Origin: Aphelocoma coerulescens
Taxonomy: Eukaryota; Chordata; Aves; Passeriformes; Corvidae
Direction of reading: 5' to 3'
NCBI RefSeq assembly: GCF_041296385.1
Contig: NW_027183583.1
Coordinates: forward strand, 144,336-208,335
Length of the DNA stretch: 64,000 bases
Positions 1 through 12,400 of the stretch are shown in pieces. Below the pieces are notes generated by a model, which did no database searches, was not told the DNA's origin, and saw nothing but the letters and a program-made list of their open reading frames with translations. Each line of letters begins with the position of its first letter. Positions within the stretch are counted from its first letter, which is position 1. The position numbers were made by a program, and so were the translations under genes.

Positions 1-3000
1 TGAGGCCCAAATTTCCCTCAAAAATCCCGGATTTCGCCCCGAAATTCCCTCCCATCCTAAAAATCCCCAATTGTCAGCAAAATCCCAGGAATTTCCCCCC
101 AAAATTCCCGAAATTTCCCCCCAAAATTCCCGAAATTTCCCTCCAAAATCCTGAATTTTGCCCCGAAATTCCCTCCAATCCCAAAAATCTTCAATTTTCC
201 CCAAAATCTCCAAATTTCCCAGAAAATCCCCCAATTTCCCCCCAAAATCCCCGAATTTCCCTCAAAAATCCCCAAATTCCCCCCAAATGATGTCAAATCC
301 TTCAATTTCCCACCAAAACCATCCCAAAATCCCGATTTTCCCCCAAATTCCCCCCAAAATCCCAGAAATTTCCCCCCAAAATTCCCGAAATTTCCCTCAA
401 AAATCCTGAATTTTGCCCCCAAATTCCCTCCAATCCCAAAAAGCTCCAATTTTCCCACCAAAAATCCCCAAATTTTCCCCCCAAATCCCCAATTTCCCCC
501 CAAAATTCCCTCCCATCCCAAAAATCCCCAAAATTTCCCCCCAAAATCCCCGAATTTCCCTCAAAAATCCCCAAATGACGTCAAATCCCCCAATTTCCCA
601 CCAAACCCATCCCAAAATCCCAATTTTTCCCCAAATTCCCCCCAAAATCCTGAATTTCCCTCAAAAATCCCGAATTTCCCCCCAAAATTCCCTCCAATCC
701 TAAAAATCCCCAATTGCCACCAAAACCCCGGAAATTTTCCCCCAAAATTTCCCCCAAAAATCCCGAATTTCGCCCCAAAATTCTCTCCAATCCCAAAAAT
801 CTTCAATTTTCCCACCAAAAATCCCCAAATTTTCCCCCAAAATCCCCAAATTTCCCAAAAAAACCACCAATTTCCCCCCAAAATCCCGAATTTCCCCCCA
901 AAATTCCCGAAATTTCCCTCAAAAATCCTGAATTTTGCCCCCAAATTCCCTCCAATCCCAAAAAGCTCCAATTTTCCCACCAAAAATCCCCAAATTTTCC
1001 CCCCAAATCCCCAAATTTCCCAGAAAATCCCCAAATTCCCCCCAAAATCCCTGAATTTCCCTCAAAAATCCCCAAATTCCCCCCAAATGACGTCAAATCC
1101 CCCAATTTCCCACCAAACCCATCCCAAAATCCCAATTTTTCCCCAAATTCCCCCCAAAATCCCCTATTTCCCCCCCAAAATTCCCTCCAATCCTAAAAAT
1201 CCCCAATTGCCACCAAAATCCCGGAAATTTCCCCCCAAAATTCCCGAAATTTCCCTCAAAAATCCTGAATTTTGCCCCAAAATTCCCTCCAATCCCAAAA
1301 ATCTTCAATTTTCCCCAAAAATCCCCAAATTCCCCCCAAATGACGTCAAATCCCCCAATTTCCCACCAAACCCATCCCAAAATCCCAATTTTTCCCCAAA
1401 TTCCCCCCAAAATCCCCAATTTCCCCCCAAAATGACCCCAAATCCCCTCAATTCCCCCCCAAATTTTCCCCCAAAACCATCCCAAAATGCCAATTTTCCC
1501 CAAATTCCCCCCAAAATCCCCAAATTCCCAAAAAATCCCCAGAATTCCCCCAAAAAATCCCCAAAATTCCCCCAAAAAATCCCCAAAATCCCCCCAAAAA
1601 ATCCCCAAAATTCCCCCAAAAAATCCCCAAAATTCCCCCCCAAAATCCCCAAAATTCCCCCCCACAAATCCCCCAAATTCCCCCCAAAACGCCCAAATCC
1701 CCCCCAAAAAATCCCCAATTTCCCCTCAAAAATCCCCATTTTTTCCCTAAATCCCCCCCAAATCCCCCCAAAATTCCCCCCAAAAATCCCCCAAAAAATC
1801 CCAAAAAATCCCCAAAATCCCCCCCAAAATCCCCAAAACCCCCAAAATCCCCCCAAAAATCCCCCAAATCCCTCCAAAAATCCCCAAAATTCCCCTCAAA
1901 AATCCCCGCTTTTTGCCCCCCAAAATCCCCATTTTTTCCCCAAATTCCCCCCAAAAATCCCCTCAAAAATCCCCAAAATTCCCCAAATCCCACAAAATCC
2001 CCCCAAAATCCCAAAAATTCCCCCCCAAAATCCCCAAAATCCCCCAAAATCCTCCAAAAATCCCCCAAATCCCCCAAAAATTCCCCCAATCTCCCCAAAA
2101 TTCCCCCCGAAATTCCCCAAAATCCTCTCAAAAATCCCCAAATTCCCCCCAAATCCCCCCAAACATCCCCAAAATTCTACCCTAAAATCCCCATTTTTTC
2201 CCCAAATTCCCCCCAAAAAATCCCCAAAATTTCCCCCAAAAATGCCCTCAAAAATCCCAAAAATCCCCCAAAATCCCCATTTTTCTCCCAAAATCCCCAT
2301 TTTTTCCCTAAATCCCCCACAAAAAATCCCCAAAACCCCCCCAAAATCCCCCCAAAAATCCCCCCCAAAATCCCCAAAATCCCCCCAAAAATCCCCAAAA
2401 TCCCCCCAAAAAAACCCCCCCCAAAAAATCCCCAAAATCTCCCCCAAAAATCCCCAAAATCTCCCCCAAAATCCCCAAAATTCCCCCCAAAAATCCCCCC
2501 AAAAATCCCCAAAATCCCCCAAAATCCCCCCCAAATCCCCATTTTTCTCCCAAAATCCCCATTTTTTCCCCAAACCCCCCCCAAAACTCCCCAAAACCCC
2601 CCCCAAAAATCCCCAAAAATCCCCAAAATCCCCCCAAAAATCCCCCAAAAATCCCTCCAAATTCCCCCCAGATCCCCCCAAAAATCCTCAAAATTCCCCT
2701 CAAAAATCCCCATTTTTCTCCCCAAATCCCCATTTTCTCCCTAAATCCCCCCAAAAATCCCCATTTTTCTCCCAAAATCCCCATTTTTTTCCCAAAATCC
2801 CCATTTTTTCCCCAAATCCCCCCCAAAAATCCCCAAATTCCCCCAAAAATTCCCCAGAAAAATCCCCAAAATCCCTCAAAAATCCCAATTTTTCTCCCCA
2901 AATCCCCATTTTCTCCCTAAATCCCCCCAAAAATCCCCAAAATCCCCCCAAAATCCCCCCAAAACCAACAAAATCCCCCCAAAATCCCCCCAAAAATCCT

Positions 3001-3395
3001 CAAAATCCCCCCAAAAATCCCCATTTTCCCCCCAAATCCCCATTTTTCCTCAAATCCCCCCAAAAAATCCCCAAAAATCCCCGAAAACCCCCCCAAAATC
3101 CCCCCAAAATCCCCCCAAAACCAACAAAATCACCCCAAAATCCCCCCAAAAATCCCCATTTTTCTCCCAAAATCCCCATTTTTTCCCCCAAAATCCCCAT
3201 TTTTCCCCAAATCCCCCAAAAATCCCCAAAATCCCCCAAAAATCCCCCCAAAACCAACAAAATCCCCCCAAAATCTCCCCAAAAATCCCCATTTTTCCCC
3301 AAAATCCCCATTTTTGCCCCCAAATCCCCCCCAAAAAAATCCCCAAAAATCCCCAAATCCCCCCAAAACCCCCCAAAATCCCCAAATTCCCCGAA
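1..3395. repeat. IPO4: Intron 28 satellite (CCCCAAAATCCCC family)
   Basis: The plus strand is nearly G-free: CCCCAAAATCCCCAAATTCC-type units of 10-16 bp. Left of 1450 a longer unit containing AATGACGTCAAATCCCCC recurs (288 variant, 576, 1088, 1341), indicating higher-order periods of roughly 254-288 and 511 bp. Right of 1450 it grades into shorter CCCCAAAAAATCCCC units. No exon was seen inside. Confidence 0.93.
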
Positions 3396-3413
3396 ATGGC
3401 CCCAAATCCTCAC

Positions 3414-3477
3414 CCGAGTCCAGCCGGGCCAGGGCGGGGCCGAGGCCCCGGACGAGCTCAGGGAGGTGGGGGAGGAG
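3414..3477 (-). CDS. IPO4: IPO4 exon 28, residues 1097-1118, last exon in window
   Basis: Reads [17 protein letters not shown] then RLDS plus G, matching human VIDVAPELLRICSLILADNK. Acceptor TTTCCCTCGGCAG, donor G|GTGAGG, phase 1, so at least one more exon (about 40 codons plus stop) lies left of base 1. No coding-like sequence was found in 1-3413. Confidence 0.92.
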
Positions 3478-6400
3478 CTGCCGAGGGAAATTTGGGTCAA
3501 ATTCCGCCGGTTTTGGGCAATTCCCGCAGTTTTGGGCAATTCCCGCCGGTTTTGGGGCGATTCGGGGAAAATTTGGGGGAGTTTTGGGGTAAATTGGGGG
3601 GGGGATGGGGATTTTGGGGGGAAAAAAGGGGATTTTGGGGAAAAAATGGGGATTTTTGGGACAAAAAAATGGGGATTTGGGGGGGAAAAAATGGAGGTTT
3701 TTGGGAAAAAAGGGATTTTGGGGAAAAAAAGGGGATTTTAGGGGGAAAAATGGAATTTTGGGGGACAAAAATGGGGATTTTGGGGAAAAAAATGGGATTT
3801 TTGGGATAAATTGGGGATTTTTGGGACAAAAACTGGGGACTTTGGGGGAAAAAAAAGGGGATTTTGGGGGAAAAAATGGGGATTTTGGGCAAAAAGGAAG
3901 ATTAGGGGGGATAATGGGGATTTTGGGGGAAAAATGGGGATTTTTTGGGGGGGAAATGGGGATTTTTGGACAAAAAATGGGGATTTTGGGGGGGCAATGG
4001 GGATTTTTGGAAAAAAAAGGGAATTTGGGGGGAAATGGGAATTTTGGGGGAGAAATGGGGATTTTGGGGGAAAAAATGGGGATTTTGGGGGGAAAAATGG
4101 GGATTTTTGGGGAAAAAAGGGGATTTTGGGACAAAAAACGGGGATTTTGGGGACAAAAATGGGAATTTGGGACAAAAGATAAGAATTTGGGGAAAAAAAT
4201 GGGAATTTTGGGGGAAAAATTGGGGATTTGGGCCAAAAATGGAGAATTTGGGGGACAAAAATGAAGATTTGGGGAGAAAAAGGTGATTTTGGGGGGAAAA
4301 ATGGGAATTTTGGCCAAAAAATGGAGATTTGGGCAGAAATATTGGGATTTTTGGCCGAAAACTGGGTGGGTTGGGCTGAAAATGGGGGATTTTGGGGAAA
4401 ACTGGGATTTTTGAGGGGATTTTGGGGGAAAATGGGGATTTTGGGATGGTTTTGGGGGGAAATTGGGGGGATTTGGGGTCATTTTGGGGAGAAATTGGGG
4501 ATTTTTGAGGGAAATTTGGGGATTTTGGAGGGGAATTTTGGGGAATTCTTCCTCAGTTTTTCTTCATTTTTTTCCCAGATTTTTCCTGGATTTTTTTTTC
4601 CCAGGATTTTTCCTGATTTTTCCCCATTTTTTCCCACATTTTTTGAAGAATTTTTCCAGAATTTCCACTGGAATTTCCCAGAATTTTTCCTTGAATTTTT
4701 TCTGAATTTTTTTCTGAGTTTTTCCCAGTTTTTTTCTGAGCTTTTCTCTGAATTTTCCTGGATTTTCCCCATTTTTTCCCAATATTTTTTTGTTCAGAAT
4801 TTTCCCTGAATTTTTTCGAAATTTTTCCTGCTTTTCCCCCAAACTTTTCCCAAGTTTTTCCCCAAATTTTCCCTGAATTTCCCCCAAATTTTGTGTGGAT
4901 TTCTCCTGAATTTTCCCTGAATTTTCCCAGAATTTTTTCCAATTTCCCCCGAATTTTCCCTGAATTTTCCCCAAATTTCCCCCAAATTTTGCGTGAATTC
5001 TCCCTGATTTTTTCCCAAAATTTCCCTGAATTTCCTCTAAATTTCCCCTGATTGTTTCTGAAATTTTTTCCGAATTTTCCCCAATTTTTTCCCCAATTTT
5101 TCCCTGAATTTTCCCTGAATTTCCCTCAAATTTTGTGTGAATTTTCCCTGAATTTTTCCTGAATTTCCCCCAAATTTCTCCCAAATTCTGTGTGAATTTT
5201 CCCCAATTTCCCCCGATTTTTCCCCCAAATTTCCCTGAACTTCCCCGAAATTTCCCCCAAATTTTTCCCGAATTTTCCCCGATTTTCCCCAAATTTTCCC
5301 CGAATTTTCCCTGAATTTTTCATGAATTTTCCCAAAATTTTGCGTGAATTTTCCCCCGAATTTTCCCCAATTTTTTCCCCAAATTTTCTCTGAATTTCCC
5401 CCAAATTTCCCTGAATTTCTCTTGAGTTTTTCCTAAATTTTCCCCAATTTTTTCCCAAATTTTCTCTGAATTTCCCCCCAAATTTTCCTGATTTTTCCCG
5501 ATTTTTCCCAAATTTTCCCTGAATTTCCCTCAAATTTTGTGTGAATTTTCCCTGAATTTTTCCTGAATTTCCCCCAAATTTCCCCCGGATTTCCCCCAAA
5601 TTTCCCCCGGATTTCCCCCAAATTCTGTGTGAATTTTCCCCAATTTCCCCCAATTTTTTCCCAAAATTTCCCTGAATTTTTCCCAAGTTTTCCCTGAACT
5701 TCCCCAAAATTTCATTCAAAATTTTCCTGAATTTTCCTTGAATTTCCCCCAAATTTTTCCCAAATTTTCCCTGAATTTCCCCCAAATTTTGTGTGAATTT
5801 TTCCTGAATATTTCCTGAATTTCCCCCAAAATTTCCTTGAATTTCCCCCAATTTTGTGTGAATTCTCCCTGATTTTTTCCTAATTTTTTCCCAAATTTTC
5901 CCTGAATTTCCCCTGATTGTTTCTGAAATTTTTTCCGAATTTTCCCCAATTTTTTCCCCAATTTTTCACTGAATTTTCTCTGAATTTCCCCCAAATTTTG
6001 TGTGAATTTTTCCCTTTTTTCCCCCGAATTTTCCCCTGATTTTTCCCAATTTTTCCCTGAATTTTTCCTGAATTTCCACCAAATTTTGTGTGAATTTTCC
6101 CCCAATTTTTTCCAAAAATTTCCCAGAATTTTCCCAAATTTTGTGTGAATTTCTCCTGATTTTTCCCTGAATTTCCCCCAATTTTTTTCCCAATTTTTTC
6201 CAAATTTTTCCCAAATTTTTCCCAGAATTTTCCCCGAATTTCCCCCAAATTTTGTGTGAATTTTCCCCCAATTTCTTCCCAAATTTTCTCTGAATTTTTC
6301 CCAATTTTTCCCCAAAATTTCCCGAATTTTCCCCAATTTTTCCCAAAACTTTCCCGAATTTTTCCCAAATTTTTCCCCAAAATTTCCCTGAATTTTTCCC

Positions 6401-9400
6401 GAATTTTCCCTAAACTTCCCCGAAATTTCGTGCAAATTTTTCCTGAATTTTCCCAAATTTTCCCCAATTTTTTCCCAAATTTTCCCTGAATTTCCCTCAA
6501 ATTTCGTGTGAATTTTTCCTGAATTTTTCCTGAATTTCCCCCAAATTTTGCGTGAATTTTCCTCCAATTTTTCCCAAATTTTCCCTGAATTTCCCTCAAA
6601 TTTTGTGTGAATTTTTCCTGAATTTCCCCCAAATTTCCCCCAAATTCTGTGTGAATTTTTCCCCAATTTCCCCCAATTTTGTCCCTGAATTTTCCTGAAT
6701 TTTTCCCGAATTTCCCCCAAATTTTGAGCGAATTTCCCCCGAATTTCCCCCAAACTTTCCCGGCTTTTCGGGTGAATTTTGGGCCGATTTGGGCCCTTTT
6801 TGGGTCCCTCACCCGCTCGGGCCCCGCCCCCAGCAGGAAGCGCAGCACCGGCTCCTCCTCCTCCAGGTCCTCGCTCAGCGGCAGCGCCCCCAGCACCAGC
6901 GGCAGCACCTGACCAGTACAGACCAGTAGCACCCAGTATGGACCGGTACGGAGCAGGATCAACCAGTATAAACTGGGACAAACCAGTATAAACCAGTATA
7001 AACCAGTATAGACCAGTATAGACCAGTATAAACTGGTATAAACCAGTATAAACCAGTATAGACCAGTATAGACCAGTATAGACCAGTATAGACCAGTATA
7101 GACCAGTATAAACTGGTACAAACCAGTATAAACCAGTGTAAACCAGTACAAACCAGTATAGACTGGTATGGACCAGTATAGACCAGTATAGATCAGTATG
7201 GACCAATATGAACCAGTAAGGACCAGCATAGACCAGTAAGGACCAGTATAAACTGGTACAAACCAGTATAAACCAGTATAAACCAGTATAAATCAGTAAG
7301 AACCAGTACAGACCGGTAAGGACCAGTATGGCCTATCCCAGTTCATCCCAGTCTCTCCCAGTCCCTCCCAGTAACACTAAAACCCCTCCCAGTCCCCCCC
7401 AATCCCCTCCCAGTCCCTCCCAGTCCCCTCCAATCCCCTCCCAGTCGCCTCCCAGTTCATCCCGGTCCCCCCCAATCCCCTCCCAGTCCCTCCCAGTCGC
7501 CTCCCAGTCCCTCCCAGTCCCTCCCAGTCCCCTCCCAGTCGCCTCCCAGTCCCTCCCAGTCCCTCCCAGTCCCCTCCCAGTCCCTCCCAGTCCTTCCCAG
7601 TCCCCCCCAATCCCCTCCCAGTCCCTCCCAATCCCCTCCCAGTCCCTCCCAGTCCCTCCCAGTCCCCCCCAATCCCATCCCAGTCCCCTCCAATCCCCTC
7701 CCAGTCCCTCCCAGTCCCCCTCAATCCCCTCCCAATCCCCTCCCAGTCCCTCCCAGTCCCCCCCAATCCCCACCACCCCCCAACCCCCCCCAAACCCCCT
7801 CCCACCCCCTCCCCCCATCCCCCCGTACCTCCTCGAAGGGCGCCCCCTGCTGGCGCACCAGCGCTCCCACCGCGTTGTCCCTCACCCTCCCCGGCCCCTC
7901 CCCCCCCTCCCGCAGGGCGCGGCCGCAAAGCTCCGCCCCCGGCCACGCCCCCCTGGAGGCGCCCAATTAAGGAAAACCCCAAATCCGACACCCCACTTCC
8001 TTATATGGCCATGTGGGCGTGGCCTCACCCCCCAACCCCCCCTCCCCCAGCCCCGTGATTGGCGGATACTCCAGGTGGGCGTGGCCGACGGCCTCCCCGA
8101 TCCGGCCAATGGCGTAGAAGGCGTTGGACCGGACCTCGGGCTCGGGGTCGGCGGCGGCCAATCGGAAAGCGGGGCCCAAATCGGGTAAAAAGGGCGTGGC
8201 CTCCGGGCCGAGGGCGTGGCCCAGCTGGCCAATCACGGCCGCCGCCCAGGAGCGCGCCCCGGGGTGGGCGGGGTCGGCCAAAGCGGCCAATAGGGAAGGG
8301 AGGAGGCGGCGGAAGAGGCGGGGAGGGAAGGCCACGCCCCTTCCGGGGTTTGGGGAGGCACTTCCGGTGTTGGGGGAGCCATTTCCGGTGTCTTGGGAGG
8401 CACTTCCGGTGTTGGGGGAGCCATTTCCGGTATTAGGGAATCCACTTCCGGTATTAGGAAACCCATTTCCGGTGTTCGGGAATCCATTTCCGGTGTTCGG
8501 GAAGCCACTTCCGGTATTAGGAAACCCATTCCCGGTGTTCGGGAAGCCACTTCCGGTATTAGGAAACCCATTTCCGGTATTCGAAAATCCACTTCCGGAA
8601 TTGGGAAATCCGCTTCCGGTGTCAGGAAATCCATTTCCGGTGTTGGGGATTTCACTTCCGGTTTGGGCCACGCCCGTTTCTGCCATGCTGACGTCGTTTC
8701 CGGTTTGGCCACGCCCATTTCCGGTTCCCAGCAGCCCCGCCCGCGCCATGGCCACGCCCAGTTCCGGCAGCCAATCAGAGGCGGCCTCGCGGAGCTCGGC
8801 AAGCTGGGAGGTCTGGGAGGGGGAGGGGCGTTACTGGGAGGGACTGGGAGGGACTGGGAGGGAACTGGGAGGGGATTGGGGGGGACTGGGAGGGACTGGG
8901 AGCGAACTGGGAGGGACTGGGAGGGACTGGGAGGGGACTGGGAGGGACTGGGAGGGACTGGGAGCGAACTGGGAGGGACTGGGAGGGACTGGGAGGGAAC
9001 TGGGAGGGGATTGGGGGGGACTGGGACAGACTGGGCGGACTGGGAGGAACTGGGAGGGCCCTGGGCTGAACTGGAAGGGACTGGGAGGAACTGGGAGGGA
9101 ACTGGGAGGGACTGGGAGGGACTGGGAGGGCACTGGGCTGAACTGGGAGGGACTGCGAGGGGACTGGGTGTTACTGGGAGGGCACTGGGAGGGACTGGGA
9201 GGAAACTGGTTTTAACTGGGAGGGCACTGGGCTGAACTGGGAGTGACTGGGAGGAACTGGGAGGGCACTGGGAGGGCACTGGGCTGAACTGGGAGGGACT
9301 GGGAGGAACTGGGAGGGCACTGGGAGGGCACTGGGCTGAACTGGTTTGAACTGGGCTGGACTGGGAGCCCCCCCGGCCCCTCCCCCACCTCCTCGTGGGC

Positions 9401-12400
9401 TCCGTCGGCTCCGCGGCGCCGCAGGCAGAGGATCTGGGGGGGTGGGGGAGGGGCCACGCTCAGCCCCGCCCCCTCCTCCCTAAGCCCCGCCCCCTCCTCC
9501 CTAAGCCCCGCCCCCTCCTCCCTAAGCACCGCCCCCTCCACATTAAGCCGCATCCGTATTAAGCCACGCCCATCCCATCTTTGGCCACGCCCCTCCTCTT
9601 TAAGCCACGCCCCCGCCATCAAGCCACGCCCCTTCCCCTTAAGCCACGCCCCTCCCCCTTAAGCCCCGCCCCTCATTAAGCCACGCCCCTTCCCTTAACC
9701 CACGCCCCTCCCCTTAAGCCCCGCCCCTCATTAAGCCACGCCCCTCCTCTCTAAGCCACGCCCCCTCCCCTTAAGCCGCACCCACTTCCCCTTAAGCCAC
9801 GCCCCTTTCCCGTGAGCCCCACCCCCTTAAGCCACGCCCCCTCCCCTTTAGACACGCCCCTTCTTCCTTAGGCCACACCCCTTCTCCTTAAGCCACGCCC
9901 CACCCCCCTTAAGCCCCGCCCCTCCATTTAAGCCCCGCCCCCTCCATTTAAGCCCCGCCCCCTCCCTTTAAGCCCCACCCCTCCATTTAAGCCCTGCCCC
10001 CTCCCATTAAGCCCCGCCCCTCCCATTAAGCCCCGCCCCTCCCATTAAGCCCCGCCCCTCCCATTAAGTCCCGCCCCTCCGTTTAAGCCCCACCCCTTTA
10101 AGCCCTACCCCCTTTAAGCCCCACCCATTTAAGCCCTGCCCCTCCATTTAAGCCCCACCCCTTTAAGCCCCACCCCTCCAATTAAGCCCCACCCCTTTAA
10201 GCCCCGCCCCTTTCCCTTAAGCCCCGCCCCTCCAATTAAGCCCCACCCCCGCCCATTAAGCAGTTTCCTCCCATTAAGCCCCGCCCCCTCCATTTACGCC
10301 CCGCCCCCTCCCTTTAAGCCCCACCCCCTCCATTTAAGCCCCGCCCCTCCCATTAAGCCCCGCCTTTCCATTTAAGCCCCGCCCCTATTTAAGCCCCACC
10401 CCTTTAAGCCCCACCCATTTAAGCCCCGCCCCCTCCATTTAAGCCCCACCCCCTCTCATTAAGCTCCGCCCCTTTCCCTTAAGCCCCGCCCCCTCCCATT
10501 AAGCCCCACCCCCTCCATTTAAGCTCCGCCCCTCCATTTAAGCCCCGCCCCTATTTAAACCCCACCCATTTAAGCCCCACCCCTTTAAGCCCCACCCCCT
10601 TTAAGCCCCGCCCCCTCCCATTAAGCCCCACCCCCTCCCTTTAAGCCCCGCACCTCCATTTAAGCCCCACCCCCTCCCATTAAGCCCCACCCCCTCCATT
10701 TAAGCCCCACCCCCTTAAGCCCCACCCCCTCCCATTAAGCCCCGCCCCTCCCATTAAGCCCTACCCTTCCATTTAAGCCCCGCCCCTTTAAGCCCCGCCC
10801 CCTCCCTTTAAGCCCCGCCCCCCCTCACCTCGCCGGTGATGACGTCAGCCAGGGCTTGGCCAATGGGCTGCAGCCATTCCGGGGGGGCGTGGCCTGGGGG
10901 CTGCAGCAGCCGCCCGGCCCCGCCCACCGCCCCCAAGGCCCCGCCCACTTCCGGCTCCCGCCGCAGCCCCTCCAGCAGCGCCCGCAGCGCCCCCTGCTGG
11001 CCGGGAGTGGGGGCTGCCAGGGAAAGCAGGAGGGAGCGCTAGGGACCAGTATGGACCAGTATGGACCACTATGGACCAGTACGGACCAGTATGGACCACT
11101 ATGGACCAGTACGGACCAGTACGGACCAGTACGGACCAGTATGGACCAGTATGGACCAGTATGGACCAGTATAAACCAGTATGGACCAGTATGGACCAGT
11201 ACGGACCAGTATGGACCAGTATGGACCAGTATGGACCAGTACAGACCAGTATAAACCAGTATGAGATAGTCTAAACAAGCAGGGACCAGTAGGGACCGGT
11301 ATGGACCAGTATAGACCAGTATGGACCAGTAGGGACTAGTATACACCAGTATAAACCAGTATGAGCCAGTCTAAACCAGTAGAGACCAGTATGGAACAGT
11401 ATGGAACAGTATGGACCAGTAGAGACCAGTACGGACCAGTAGGGATCAGTAGGGACCAGTACAGACCAGTATGGACCAGTATAAACCAGTATACACCAGT
11501 AGGGGCCAGTACGGACCAGTATGGACCAGTACAGACCAGTAGGGATCAGTACGGACCAGTATGGACTGGTACAGACCAGTACGGACCTGTACGGACCAGT
11601 ACGGACCAGTATGGACAAGTACGGACCTGTAGGGACCAGTATGGACCTGTACGGACCTCTACGGAACAGTACGGACCAGTATGGACCAGTAGGAACCAGT
11701 ATGGACCAGTATAGACCAGTAGTGACCAGTAGGGACCAGTATGGACCAGTATAAACCACTATAAACCAGAATGAACCAGTCTAAACCTGTACGGACCAGT
11801 GTGGGTCAGTGTGGAACATTATGGACCAGTATAGACCAGTATGGACCGGTATAAACCAGTATAAACCAGTATGAACCAGTCTAAACCAGTCTAAACCAGT
11901 ATGGACCAGTAGGGACCAGTTGGGACCAGTATGGACCAATAGGGACCAGTAGGGACCAGTATAGACCAGTATGGACCAATATAAACCCGTATAAACCAGT
12001 CAGAACTAGTATAAACCAGTATGGACCAGTATAAACCAATAAGAACCAGTATGGACCAGTATAAACCAATAAAAACCAGTATGGACCGGTATGGACCAGT
12101 ATGGACCAGTACAAACCAGTAGGGCCAGTATGGGCCAGTACGGACCAGTGTAAACCAACATAAACCAGTATAAACCGGTAGCACTAGTATAAACCAGTAT
12201 GGACCAGTTACAACCAGTATGAAGCAATACAAACCAGTAGAAACCAGTCTAAGCCAGTTAGAACCAGTATGAACCAGTAAAAACCAGTACAGAGCAATTT
12301 GGAGCCCTCCCAGTTCCCTCCCAGTCCCTCCCAGTTCCCTCCCAGTCCATCCCAGTCCCCCCCAGTTCCCTCCCAATCCCCTCCCAGTCCCTCCCAGTTC

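Noticed and set aside
1087..3741. An 884-codon plus-strand open frame
   Set aside because: Translation of CCCCAAAATCC repeats; it overlaps exon 28 antisense. Not a gene.
6909..7325. TATAAA in each decamer as TATA boxes
   Set aside because: Hundreds of copies occur in introns in both orientations with no promoter context. The motif comes from the repeat unit.
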